Part shown: one piece after another, positions 1 through 5,943 of the stretch
How the letters are laid out: each line of letters begins with the position of its first letter
How positions within the stretch are numbered: position 1 is the first letter of the stretch
From: Chloroflexota bacterium
Lineage (GTDB): Bacteria; Chloroflexota; Anaerolineae; Promineifilales; Promineifilaceae
Reading direction: 5' to 3'
Assembly (NCBI GenBank): GCA_030599405.1
Contig: JAUVOB010000111.1
Span: 1-5,943 of the forward strand
DNA: 5,943 bases
The notes under the pieces: model-generated
Seen by the model: only the letters and a program-made list of their open reading frames with translations
Databases searched by the model: none
Told to the model about the DNA's origin: nothing
Made by a program: the position numbers and the translations under genes

Positions 1-1702
1 GGTAAAAGAGATGGCTAATAGCCTGATCTTCAGGCAGGAAATGGCTGTCACCTATCGTCCGATTGAAACCGGTCGAGGCTATAACTTTGTCAACTCGGTA
101 GCCCACCTTCATCATATATACATCGCCACCCCGGTCGCGATAAGTCCGAACAACGCTCTCAAGCATGTGAATACCACTAAAATCACATTGATTCACGTTA
201 TCCATGCGAATCAGAAGAAACCTTTGATCTTCCTCTTTCTCGAGTTGCTCGTGAATGACGTCCTCAACATGATTGACTGCTCCAAAGTAGAGATCGCCGA
301 GGATTTCGATGATGCTAAGTTGAGGGCAGCTGGGTTTATCAGGTTGGTACGTGAGGTTTTTGAACTCTTCGTCAGGAACTACCGGGTGAACAGTTGGCAT
401 GCTTGTCCGCATGATATAGCGTACAAAGGACAGCATAATACCAACCAGAATCGCGAAGGCGATATCCAGGAATAGAGTTCCTAGAAGCGTCACCAACATA
501 ATAATGGCATCGCCTGCTGCACCTTTCCAGATTCGAGATATCTCAGCCCGATCAATCATCCCAACCGCGACCACAATCAGAACGCCAGCCAGTGCTGATC
601 GCGGCAGGTAGGCAGCCAGCGGCGCCATGGCAAATACGGCGATCAATACAAAAGCGCTTGAGAAAATCGCGGCCACCGGTGTACGGGCGCCGGAATTAAA
701 GTTGACCGCCGATCTAGAGAAGGAGCCGGCACACGGGTACCCGGAAAAGAAACCGACGGCCATATTGGCAAGGCCTTGCCCTACGAACTCCTGGTTGCTA
801 TCCAATCGCTGACCGGTCTGCGTAGCGATCGACCGGGATATCGCGGTCGTCTCTACCAGGCCAATTGCACCAACTGCGAGCGCTCCTGTGGACAGACTGG
901 TAATGAAATTGAGGTCAAGCAACGGGAGATCTGCCAGGGGTGGTAATTTCTGTTCGAGTTCACCGATAACGTCGACCCCGTACTGGGTTAGATCAAGTAA
1001 GAAGACTAGCGCTGAGGCACCAATCATCGCGATAATCGCACCCGGAATCTTGCGGTTTATACGTCGCAAGACAATCAAAAGAACGATGGTACCTATCCCT
1101 AGGGCGGCTGTAGCCCTGTTGATCTCTGTAACACCAAGGATGATATCCTGGATAGTTCGAAATAAGTTGTGCCCTTCTGTTTCCAACCCGAGCAGAGGTG
1201 GAATCTGTCTGACGGCGATGAGCACACCAGCACCTGCCGCAAATCCAACAACCACAGAATGGGATACGAAATTTACCAACATCCCCAACCGGGCAACACC
1301 CATGATCAGCTGAAACAAACCGGCCATAACTGCAAGCATTCCGGCCGCCGCGTAGAACTCACTAGTCCCAGGTTCGAAGCTCCCAAGCAGAATTGACAAG
1401 ACTAGCAGGGACATTGCGTTGGTCGGCCCCGTATGAGCCTGGTTCGAAGATCCCCAAAGACCGCCAATTACTGCGGCGATTACGGCTGTGTAGATACCCA
1501 TTACGGGCGGGAGATCGGCAATCAAGGCAAAGGCAATAGCCTGGGGTAACAAGATGACCGCGACGGTTAATCCGGCAAGAATGTCGGGACGAAGGTTACC
1601 GCGATTGTAGTTTTTTATTGTCTGGAATGGGTGCGAAAAATAGCGGGGGACTGGCTTTAAAGTAGGACCAACTTTGATTCTAGACCGCAGTTCAGCGACC
1701 AT
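1..1702 (-). CDS. SulP family anion transporter with STAS domain (C-terminus cut by window edge)
   Basis: This gene encodes an inner-membrane anion transporter of the SulP/SLC26 family; members carry sulfate, bicarbonate or other anions, and the substrate cannot be told here. Reverse translation from the ATG at 1702 gives 567 open residues with no stop before position 1. The N-terminal membrane domain (about 35-430) has the family signature DILAGLTVAVILLPQAIAFA (40-59), TGPTNAMSLL (91-100), GLVETTAISRSIA (281-293) with the conserved Glu284 of the substrate-site helix, and GYPCAGSFSRSAVN (321-334). A cytoplasmic STAS domain starts near 460 and has the DFSG motif at 507-510, with the Ser that aligns with the phosphorylatable Ser of anti-sigma antagonists. 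Only the last residues of STAS and any tail are missing. The start is supported by AAGGAA (1711-1716), eight bases upstream. It lies 74 bp behind the MazG-like gene and may be co-transcribed with it. Confidence 0.95.
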   Translation of the reverse strand, partial: MVAELRSRIKVGPTLKPVPRYFSHPFQTIKNYNRGNLRPDILAGLTVAVILLPQAIAFALIADLPPVMGIYTAVIAAVIGGLWGSSNQAHTGPTNAMSLLVLSILLGSFEPGTSEFYAAAGMLAVMAGLFQLIMGVARLGMLVNFVSHSVVVGFAAGAGVLIAVRQIPPLLGLETEGHNLFRTIQDIILGVTEINRATAALGIGTIVLLIVLRRINRKIPGAIIAMIGASALVFLLDLTQYGVDVIGELEQKLPPLADLPLLDLNFITSLSTGALAVGAIGLVETTAISRSIATQTGQRLDSNQEFVGQGLANMAVGFFSGYPCAGSFSRSAVNFNSGARTPVAAIFSSAFVLIAVFAMAPLAAYLPRSALAGVLIVVAVGMIDRAEISRIWKGAAGDAIIMLVTLLGTLFLDIAFAILVGIMLSFVRYIMRTSMPTVHPVVPDEEFKNLTYQPDKPSCPQLSIIEILGDLYFGAVNHVEDVIHEQLEKEEDQRFLLIRMDNVNQCDFSGIHMLESVVRTYRDRGGDVYMMKVGYRVDKVIASTGFNRTIGDSHFLPEDQAISHLFY

Positions 1703-1725
1703 CAATCAGCTTCCTTAAAAAGGCG

Positions 1726-1754
1726 AATGTATGCAGCGTGTACTGGGCCGTCGA
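1726..1754 (-). promoter_or_regulatory. possible weak promoter for the SulP gene
   Basis: On the minus strand, TCGACG (1754-1749) and TACATT (1731-1726) are separated by 17 bp and match the sigma-70 consensus at 4/6 positions each. Transcription would begin near 1719, just ahead of the ribosome binding site at 1711-1716. The match is modest and the -35 overlaps a small hairpin (1750-1767). The alternative is simple read-through from the upstream MazG-like gene. Confidence 0.25.
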
Positions 1755-1767
1755 AAACAGTTTCGAC
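1750..1767 (-). other. small inverted repeat between the MazG-like and SulP genes
   Basis: GTCGAAA and TTTCGAC form a perfect 7-bp stem around a 4-base loop, ten bases after the stop codon of the MazG-like gene. No run of T follows on the minus strand (CGGCCCAG), so it does not look like an intrinsic terminator. It could be a 3'-end stabilising hairpin, a protein-binding palindrome or chance. Confidence 0.3.
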
Positions 1768-1776
1768 TAATTGCGG

Positions 1777-2082
1777 TTAGGGTTCGGGCCAGGTTCGACC
1801 TCGATTCTCGGCGAGCTTATCTAGAATCGCTTCTTCGAGATTTACGTCAGAGACACTCGCCAATTGTATCAGATATAAAGCTACATCCGCGAGCTCTCCT
1901 GCTAAGGCATGTCGGTCAATGATCGCATCTCGCCACTGGAAATGCTCTAGAATCTCCGCTGCTTCAACAGCCAGAGAGATAGCTAGGTTCCGAGGCGTCT
2001 GTTCTTTTGGCGAATCAGCATCGTACCAACCTTTGTTGGCGACGAATTCATGCATTCGTTCTTCGCGTTCCTTCATTTCCAT
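1777..2082 (-). CDS. MazG-like nucleotide pyrophosphohydrolase
   Basis: This is a small cytosolic enzyme of the all-alpha NTP pyrophosphatase (MazG-like / dCTPase RS21-C6-like) group. Such enzymes hydrolyse (d)NTPs, often damaged or non-canonical ones, to NMP and pyrophosphate. The 101-residue product has the family's metal-binding pattern ExxE-(19)-ExxD: Glu40/Glu43 in VEAAEILEHFQW and Glu63/Asp66 in ELADVALYL. A typical ending follows, KLAENRGRTWP (89-99). Single-domain family members are about 100-120 residues, so the length is right. The start is the uncertain part. The frame stays open upstream into the end of gap, but homology begins around the chosen ATG at 2082; ATGs at 2076 and 2055 are alternatives. 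The only good ribosome-binding-like sequence, AGGAGA (2101-2106), is 18 bases before 2082, which is too far to be convincing. It lies downstream of the gap terminator hairpin, and I found no convincing promoter of its own. The exact substrate is unknown. Confidence 0.88.
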   Translation of the reverse strand: MEMKEREERMHEFVANKGWYDADSPKEQTPRNLAISLAVEAAEILEHFQWRDAIIDRHALAGELADVALYLIQLASVSDVNLEEAILDKLAENRGRTWPEP

Positions 2083-2128
2083 GGCGTTGGTAGGTATCTG
2101 TCTCCTGTATGGGTGGTATACACTGTCT

Positions 2129-2161
2129 GTAAGAGTAAAGGGGCGCAGCATGCTGCGCCCC
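2129..2161 (-). terminator. intrinsic-terminator-like hairpin after gap
   Basis: A perfect 22-bp palindrome lies at 2140-2161: a 9-bp stem GGGGCGCAG/CTGCGCCCC around the loop CATG. It starts 30 bases after the gap stop codon. On the minus strand it is followed by TTTACTCTTAC (2139-2129), an imperfect U-rich tract. On the plus strand no T-run follows, so it acts most plausibly on yvcK-gap transcription only. Because the T-tract is interrupted, termination may be partial and allow read-through into the MazG-like gene. Confidence 0.7.
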
Positions 2162-2191
2162 AGATATTGAAAGTCAGCAATCGTATTCAAA

Positions 2192-3208
2192 CTAGAGCTG
2201 TTCGGCAACAATGGCCGCCAGATCGGCAAGGCGGCTTGAATAACCCCACTCGTTATCATACCAGGCGATGATTTTGACTAGATTTCCACCAATCACCTGG
2301 GTCGATAAGGCATCTACTGTTGAAGAGAATGGGCTACCGATGAAATCGGTTGATACCAAAGGTTCCTCACTGTAATCAAGAATTTTGCCCATCCATCCGC
2401 TGCCATTCGCAGCTTGTTCCAGGGCGCTATTTATCTCTTCAATTGACGCGTCCTTCTCCAGCTCGGCCGTCAGGTCAACGACCGAAACCGTCACGACGGG
2501 GACGCGAAATGCCATGCCATCGAAACGTCCTTCTAGATCCGGTATTACGACCGATACGGCCTTTGCTGCTCCCGTTGTCGTAGGAATAATGTTTATGCCT
2601 GCGGTGCGAGATCGCCGGAGGTCTTTGCTAGCCATGTCCAAAATTCGTTGCCCATTTGTGTAAGCATGAATGGTTGACATCAAAGCTCGCTTGATACCAA
2701 AGCTGTCATTAAGGACCTTCGCAACTGGAGCGAGGCAATTAGTCGTGCAACTGGCACTGGAAATCACATGGTGCGAATTCGGATCGTAATCTCCCTCGTT
2801 TACCCCAAGGACGAAGGTCGCGTCCATATTCTTTCCTGGAGCAGAGATAAGCACTTTCTTCGCCCCACCTTCGAGGTGCAGAGCAGCCTGATCGCGATCT
2901 TTGAATATTCCGGTGCATTCGAGGACTACATCCACGCCAAGCTCCGCCCAGGGTAATTTCGACGGATCTCGTTCAGCGTAGGATATGAGCTTCTCGCCGT
3001 CTACATAGATATCGCCATCTCGGGCTTCAACTTCACCCGGAAACCGTCCGTATGTCGAGTCATACTTGAGAAGATGCGCGTTCGTCTTCACTTCCATCAG
3101 ATCGTTTACTGCTTCGACGTCCAGAACACCGCGATAGTTCTCGTAGATTGCTTTGTAAACCTGGCGGCCAATTCGGCCAAATCCGTTAATACCTACCTTT
3201 ACACTCAT
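2192..3208 (-). CDS. gap: type I glyceraldehyde-3-phosphate dehydrogenase
   Basis: This enzyme converts glyceraldehyde 3-phosphate, NAD+ and phosphate to 1,3-bisphosphoglycerate and NADH, in glycolysis and in reverse in gluconeogenesis; it acts as a cytosolic tetramer. The 338-residue length is normal. The N-terminal dinucleotide fold has [10 protein letters not shown] (6-15) and VNDL (34-37), whose Asp36 suggests NAD preference. The catalytic segment [11 protein letters not shown] has Cys154, and His181 in HAYTNGQ is the base partner. RVP (Arg235) and WYDNEWGYS (316-324, Asn319 near nicotinamide) are present. In most relatives residue 186 is Asp (HAYTNDQ); here it is Gly. The chosen ATG has AAGGAG eight bases upstream (3217-3222), and the protein then begins directly with the canonical [12 protein letters not shown]. 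The open frame runs further upstream to 3265, but that would overlap yvcK and add non-homologous residues. It sits 22 bp behind yvcK in the same operon and is followed by a terminator-like hairpin. Confidence 0.97.
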   Translation of the reverse strand: MSVKVGINGFGRIGRQVYKAIYENYRGVLDVEAVNDLMEVKTNAHLLKYDSTYGRFPGEVEARDGDIYVDGEKLISYAERDPSKLPWAELGVDVVLECTGIFKDRDQAALHLEGGAKKVLISAPGKNMDATFVLGVNEGDYDPNSHHVISSASCTTNCLAPVAKVLNDSFGIKRALMSTIHAYTNGQRILDMASKDLRRSRTAGINIIPTTTGAAKAVSVVIPDLEGRFDGMAFRVPVVTVSVVDLTAELEKDASIEEINSALEQAANGSGWMGKILDYSEEPLVSTDFIGSPFSSTVDALSTQVIGGNLVKIIAWYDNEWGYSSRLADLAAIVAEQL

Positions 3209-3230
3209 TATTCGATCTCCTTTACATACG

Positions 3231-4577
3231 TTACTCGCGCTGCAGAGCGATCTTCGCGATCGCACTCGCTAGTTTGTTACTATCGTGCCGCCATGGTCTT
3301 TCTTCATCCACGAGGTCGTAGGTGACCATTGGGACCTCTGTTGGACCTTCAGGTCGCACAAACCGAGTATTCCCGCCACCTCTATCGGAAGGAACTGAAA
3401 GATTGCTGTTGGCAAGCACCATGTCAATCCAGTATCGGTTGTCGGAACGCTCCCTGGCGACATGATGGTCAATGGCAGCCATATGATCGGCAACCGTATA
3501 ATTATCCGTCTCACCAGGCTGCGTGGCAAGGTTACAGACGTACATCCTGGTAGCCGCCGTGCTATCCAAGGCACTGGCTATACCCGGCACCAAGAGGTTT
3601 GGAAGAATGCTTGTAAAAAGGCTTCCTGGACCGATGACGACAAGATCCGCTTGAAGAATGGCCTGTACTGCCGAAGGATAGGCGGGCGGATTAGCAGGCT
3701 CAAGATAAACATGTTCGACTCTTCCACCCGACTGGGGAATGAGCGACTCGCCTACAATCCGTCGGGTACCTTTCTCTCCCTCCACTTTCACCTCTGCGAC
3801 GAGAATGACATCAGACAATGTTGATGGCAACACCCGGCCACGTATTGCCAGGACTCGGCCTGCTGCTGCCAAGCCTTCATCGAAGCTTCCAGTAATGCCC
3901 GTAAGCGCAGCCAACAGTAAATTACCGAATGCGTGTCCTTTTAGCTCCCCAGTTTCACCGTTCTCTCCTTGCTTTGCCTGTCGCCCTCCAAAACGGTACT
4001 GGAGCAACTGGGTCATGAGCGCTTCATCCCTGGCAAGGGCAGCGATATTGTTGCGGAAATCTCCCGGTGGAAGAAGACCCAACTCCCGGCGAAGACGACC
4101 GCTGCTTCCACCATCGTCGGCAACAGTAATGATGGCGCTGATGTTGCTTGTATGTTCGGTTAGCCCTCGTAGGAGATTCGGAAGCCCTGTTCCTCCGCCA
4201 ATCGCCACTATGTGTGGCCCTCGTCCGCGTTGCGAGTAGCGGCTGAGGGAAGCGGCAACGGGCTCGTCTGGTCTACGGAAAGGGGCAACCAGGTTCTTGC
4301 TAAGGCGGACTATGGCCAGGAGCATAATGACAGACCCAACTAGCAGGGGCAAGAAGATTCTCAACCCGGTTGGAAGGAATTGTAAGGTCACAATGCTGTA
4401 GATATCCCGCGATAGAGGTCCCCACCGGCGAATAGCGATCAATAAGGCGCTAATTCCAGTCCCGGCTATCACGGCTCCGATACCAAGGACGAGCAACCAG
4501 CGTTTGACCCCAATCCCCAGCGTGAACCAGCCGCGCCATCTATCCCAGAAATTGTCGAATGGTGATTGATTTTTCAT
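3231..4577 (-). CDS. yvcK: YvcK/GlmR family UDP-sugar-binding regulator with N-terminal membrane anchor
   Basis: This belongs to the YvcK (GlmR, CuvA) family, related in fold to CofD. Characterised members bind UDP-GlcNAc, are needed for growth on gluconeogenic carbon sources and normal cell-wall synthesis, and in Bacillus stimulate GlmS. The domain covers about residues 122-448. It has [11 protein letters not shown] (126-136), [15 protein letters not shown] (153-167), PPGDFRN (170-176), GHAFGNL (214-220), [14 protein letters not shown] (316-329) and [14 protein letters not shown] (352-365). Ahead of it are about 120 extra residues with two hydrophobic helices (about 27-49 and 73-91), so the protein is probably membrane-tethered with the domain in the cytoplasm. 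Classical members are about 310-330 residues without these. The frame is open to a TTG at 4604, but the predicted -10 (4595-4600) lies inside that extension, so the ATG at 4577 was chosen (448 residues). Only a weak GAG-type ribosome site precedes it. It is the first gene of an operon with gap. Confidence 0.93.
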   Translation of the reverse strand: MKNQSPFDNFWDRWRGWFTLGIGVKRWLLVLGIGAVIAGTGISALLIAIRRWGPLSRDIYSIVTLQFLPTGLRIFLPLLVGSVIMLLAIVRLSKNLVAPFRRPDEPVAASLSRYSQRGRGPHIVAIGGGTGLPNLLRGLTEHTSNISAIITVADDGGSSGRLRRELGLLPPGDFRNNIAALARDEALMTQLLQYRFGGRQAKQGENGETGELKGHAFGNLLLAALTGITGSFDEGLAAAGRVLAIRGRVLPSTLSDVILVAEVKVEGEKGTRRIVGESLIPQSGGRVEHVYLEPANPPAYPSAVQAILQADLVVIGPGSLFTSILPNLLVPGIASALDSTAATRMYVCNLATQPGETDNYTVADHMAAIDHHVARERSDNRYWIDMVLANSNLSVPSDRGGGNTRFVRPEGPTEVPMVTYDLVDEERPWRHDSNKLASAIAKIALQRE

Positions 4578-4594
4578 CGGAAGCTCAACAACCC

Positions 4595-4623
4595 ATTCTA
4601 GCAATCCGTGGGAAAGGCGTCAA
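4595..4623 (-). promoter_or_regulatory. sigma-70-like promoter for yvcK-gap
   Basis: On the minus strand the -35 is TTGACG (4623-4618), the spacer is 17 bp, and the -10 is TAGAAT (4600-4595), each hexamer matching 5/6. A TGC directly before the -10 (4603-4601) makes it an extended -10. Predicted transcription starts near 4588, leaving about a 10-base leader before the ATG at 4577. That placement argues against the upstream TTG codon at 4604 as the start of yvcK. Confidence 0.75.
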
Positions 4624-4637
4624 AACGCTGATTGCTG

Positions 4638-4673
4638 GGTGGAATGTCAGGTGGATTGGCGGGTGAATTGCCC
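4638..4673. repeat. three 12-bp direct repeats in the divergent yvcK/mtnA promoter region
   Basis: Three consecutive units start at 4638, 4650 and 4662: GGTGGAATGTCA, GGTGGATTGGCG and GGTGAATTGCCC, sharing the core GGTGRAWTG. A degenerate fourth unit (CGCTGATTGCTG) may start at 4626 in the same phase. The units lie between the two divergent -35 elements and cover the -35 and part of the spacer of the mtnA promoter. The period of about one helical turn would put all copies on nearly the same face, as expected of a cooperative operator. The binding protein is unknown and chance is possible given the shortness. Confidence 0.5.
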
Positions 4674-4684
4674 TGTGCTATCAT
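4656..4684 (+). promoter_or_regulatory. sigma-70-like promoter for mtnA
   Basis: The -35 is TTGGCG (4656-4661, 4/6), the spacer is 17 bp, and the -10 is TATCAT (4679-4684, 5/6). A TGC directly before the -10 (4676-4678) gives an extended -10. Transcription would start near 4691, just before the AGGAGG ribosome binding site at 4693-4698, so the leader would be only about 12 bases. The -35 lies inside the second 12-bp direct repeat, so a protein bound there would probably affect this promoter. Confidence 0.65.
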
Positions 4685-4702
4685 CATCGAGTAGGAGGCG
4701 AC

Positions 4703-5779
4703 ATGAGGACTGTCTACTGGGATTATGACCGTCAAACGGTCAAGATGATTGACCAGCGAAAACTTCCCTTTGAATTCATTGTTGCTGAATTCGATGACTA
4801 TCGCGAGGTGGCCAGAGCAATAAGAGAGATGTATGTTCGGGGTGCTCCGGCTATTGGCGCGACAGCAGCATTTGGTATGGCGCTTGCCGCACGACAGAGT
4901 AATGCACAAACGTTTTTGCTGATGCAGGATGATCTAAAGAACGCCGGCAAAACGCTGGAGACTGCTCGACCGACGGCCGTCAATCTTTCGTGGGCGGTTG
5001 CCCGACAGCTCGATGTGGCGTCCAAGGATGAGGGTTCGAGCGTTCAGGATATCCGGGACTCGCTATTGGTAGAAGCCCAACAGATCGCCGATGACGATGT
5101 GGCCCTTAACCGTCGTATGGGATTCAATGGGGCCGAACAGATCGCAGGCGGAGACACGATCCTACATCATTGCAACACCGGTGCATTGGCGACCGTGGAC
5201 TGGGGGACAGCTTTAGGCGTCGTCTTCGCCGCTCATGAACAAGGAAAGAAGATTCACGTTCTGGTCGACGAAACTCGGCCGAGGTTACAGGGTGCGCGTC
5301 TTACAGCCTGGGAACTCCAACAGAGAGGCATATCATTCGATCTGATTGCCGACAACGCTGCCGGACATTTCATGAGAACGGGCCAGGTTGACATCGTCTT
5401 GGTCGGCTCCGACCGTACTGCAGCCAATGGTGATGTTGCAAACAAGATCGGTACCTATAAATTGGCGGTAGTTGCCAGGGAAAACGGTATTCCCTTCTAC
5501 CCGGTAGTCCCTACCAGTACGGTAGATCTGTCCCTGGCGAATGGCGACTTGATACCCATCGAGGAGCGAAGCCAAGAAGAGGTACTTAACGCCATAGACA
5601 GGCCGATAGCACCCGCTGGCATAACAGCTCGCAATCCGGCCTTTGACGTGACGCCCCATAGATATGTTACGGGCATTGTGACCGAGTCAGGAATCGTCTA
5701 CCCGCCTTTCGTTAAGAACTTGAGAAAGGCTGTTGAACAGTCTCGCCAAGGTGCGTGGCGCGACGGGCCTGCCTTATAG
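4703..5779 (+). CDS. mtnA: S-methyl-5-thioribose-1-phosphate isomerase
   Basis: This cytosolic enzyme converts methylthioribose 1-phosphate to methylthioribulose 1-phosphate in the methionine salvage pathway. Related enzymes also isomerise 5-deoxyribose 1-phosphate in the DHAP shunt that disposes of 5'-deoxyadenosine. The 358-residue product has the usual family length. Motifs in order are RGAPAIG (46-52), [10 protein letters not shown] (155-164) with the catalytic Cys157, [17 protein letters not shown] (189-205), [18 protein letters not shown] (235-252) with the catalytic Asp237, PTSTVDL (270-276), IPIEER (284-289) and NPAFDVTP (311-318). Both catalytic residues are intact and the length exceeds that of archaeal ribose-1,5-bisphosphate isomerases, so MtnA is the better call than an eIF2B-like relative. 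The start is fixed by AGGAGG at 4693-4698, four bases upstream, and by a predicted promoter just ahead. No other salvage gene is visible nearby. It is transcribed divergently from yvcK. Confidence 0.96.
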   Translation: MRTVYWDYDRQTVKMIDQRKLPFEFIVAEFDDYREVARAIREMYVRGAPAIGATAAFGMALAARQSNAQTFLLMQDDLKNAGKTLETARPTAVNLSWAVARQLDVASKDEGSSVQDIRDSLLVEAQQIADDDVALNRRMGFNGAEQIAGGDTILHHCNTGALATVDWGTALGVVFAAHEQGKKIHVLVDETRPRLQGARLTAWELQQRGISFDLIADNAAGHFMRTGQVDIVLVGSDRTAANGDVANKIGTYKLAVVARENGIPFYPVVPTSTVDLSLANGDLIPIEERSQEEVLNAIDRPIAPAGITARNPAFDVTPHRYVTGIVTESGIVYPPFVKNLRKAVEQSRQGAWRDGPAL

Positions 5780-5788
5780 GTTCAGTTT

Positions 5789-5831
5789 CGGCTGGTTCTG
5801 ATCATTTGCGAGTAGACCGGCCGTCATTATT
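5789..5831 (+). terminator. possible weak terminator after mtnA
   Basis: CGGCTGGTT (5789-5797) can pair with GACCGGCCG (5815-5823), giving nine pairs of which two are G-U, around a 17-base loop. The T-rich stretch TCATTATT (5824-5831) follows. The hairpin starts ten bases after the mtnA stop. The long loop and mixed T-tract make it a weak candidate. If it is not a terminator, mtnA and the downstream nucleotidyltransferase gene, only 61 bp away, are probably co-transcribed. Confidence 0.35.
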
Positions 5832-5840
5832 GGGGATACT

Positions 5841-5943
5841 ATGAAAGAGACGCCTGTGGTAATTCTATGTGGGGGAAAGGGCACACGTATGCTTGGCCAG
5901 ACCCTTACAAAGAAGGAGCTAGTTCGGGTTGGCGGAAGGCCCA
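5841..5943 (+). CDS. sugar nucleotidyltransferase, N-terminal fragment (cut by window edge)
   Basis: The 34 visible residues begin with VVILCGGKGTRM (6-17), the glycine-rich nucleotide-binding loop of GT-A-like nucleotidyltransferases that make NDP-sugars from NTP and sugar 1-phosphate. LVRVGGRP (27-34) occupies the place of the usual second segment. The ILCGGKGTRM wording and the GGRP ending resemble glucose-1-phosphate cytidylyltransferase (RfbF-like) proteins more than RmlA or GalU, but 34 residues cannot settle the substrate. The usual Lys-Pro (as in RPKPM) is here KKEL, a Glu in place of the Pro. The ATG at 5841 has GGGGA (5832-5836) four bases upstream, a rather close and weak ribosome site. 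The gene follows mtnA in the same direction by 61 bp. Confidence 0.8.
   Translation, partial: MKETPVVILCGGKGTRMLGQTLTKKELVRVGGRP

Noticed and set aside
11..475. 154-codon plus-strand open frame at the left edge
   Set aside because: It is antisense to the STAS domain and last helices of the SulP transporter, which are convincing on the minus strand.
888..1313. 141-codon plus-strand open frame opposite the SulP gene
   Set aside because: The opposite strand encodes the clearly conserved SulP membrane domain throughout, and the plus-strand product has no recognisable features.
2105..2139. Promoter for the MazG-like gene in the terminator-ATG gap
   Set aside because: TATACC (2120-2115) resembles a -10, but at 16-18 bp spacing the -35 position falls in the GC-rich hairpin with no consensus match. 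Other pairings score poorly.
2083..2259. N-terminal extension of the MazG-like protein into the gap 3' end
   Set aside because: The added residues are the gap end read in another frame plus the translated terminator hairpin, and resemble no part of the MazG-like family.
3209..3265. N-terminal extension of GAPDH to 3265
   Set aside because: It would overlap the end of yvcK and add 19 residues unlike GAPDH. A strong ribosome binding site sits correctly before the ATG at 3208.
3739..4239. 166-codon plus-strand open frame opposite yvcK
   Set aside because: It is antisense to conserved yvcK motifs. Its Pro/Ser/Arg-rich product looks like a shadow frame, and I see no ribosome site or family resemblance.
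4578..4604. Longer yvcK start at the TTG codon at 4604
   Set aside because: The predicted -10 hexamer (4595-4600) lies within this extension and transcription would start near 4588, downstream of the TTG. No ribosome site precedes the TTG.
1..5943. Defence island, prophage, toxin-antitoxin or mobile element
   Set aside because: All long frames are accounted for by housekeeping or transport families, and the small MazG-like gene is a stand-alone pyrophosphohydrolase with no toxin partner such as MazF nearby.

Overview
This 5.9 kb window is compact bacterial chromosome carrying mostly core-metabolism genes. The base composition looks close to half G+C. There are no tRNA or rRNA genes, insertion sequences, CRISPR arrays or phage-like genes. 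The best guess for the source is a member of the Chloroflexota or a similar deep-branching lineage. That rests on a membrane-anchored YvcK directly followed by gap, and on the general look of the proteins. It is an inference from memory and was not tested by any search.

Minus strand, read in the direction of transcription (right to left). A strong sigma-70-like promoter (4595-4623) drives yvcK (4577-3231), a UDP-sugar-binding regulator of central carbon and cell-wall metabolism that carries two extra N-terminal membrane helices. After 22 bp comes gap (3208-2192), type I glyceraldehyde-3-phosphate dehydrogenase, with a good ribosome binding site. A GC-rich hairpin (2140-2161) looks like the end of this two-gene operon. 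It is followed by a small MazG-like nucleotide pyrophosphohydrolase (2082-1777), then a SulP-family anion transporter with a C-terminal STAS domain (1702 to beyond position 1, cut by the window edge).

Plus strand. A second, divergent sigma-70-like promoter (4656-4684) drives mtnA (4703-5779), methylthioribose-1-phosphate isomerase of methionine salvage. A possible weak terminator follows, then the first 34 codons of a sugar nucleotidyltransferase (5841 to beyond 5943).

The most interesting part is the 125-bp divergent control region between yvcK and mtnA. It has two back-to-back extended -10 promoters with identical 17-bp spacers, and three 12-bp-period direct repeats lie between and over their -35 elements. 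This suggests shared control of a glycolysis/cell-wall operon and a salvage gene. I do not see a new defence, mobile or biosynthetic system here. The remaining observations are residue-level oddities and regulatory candidates.
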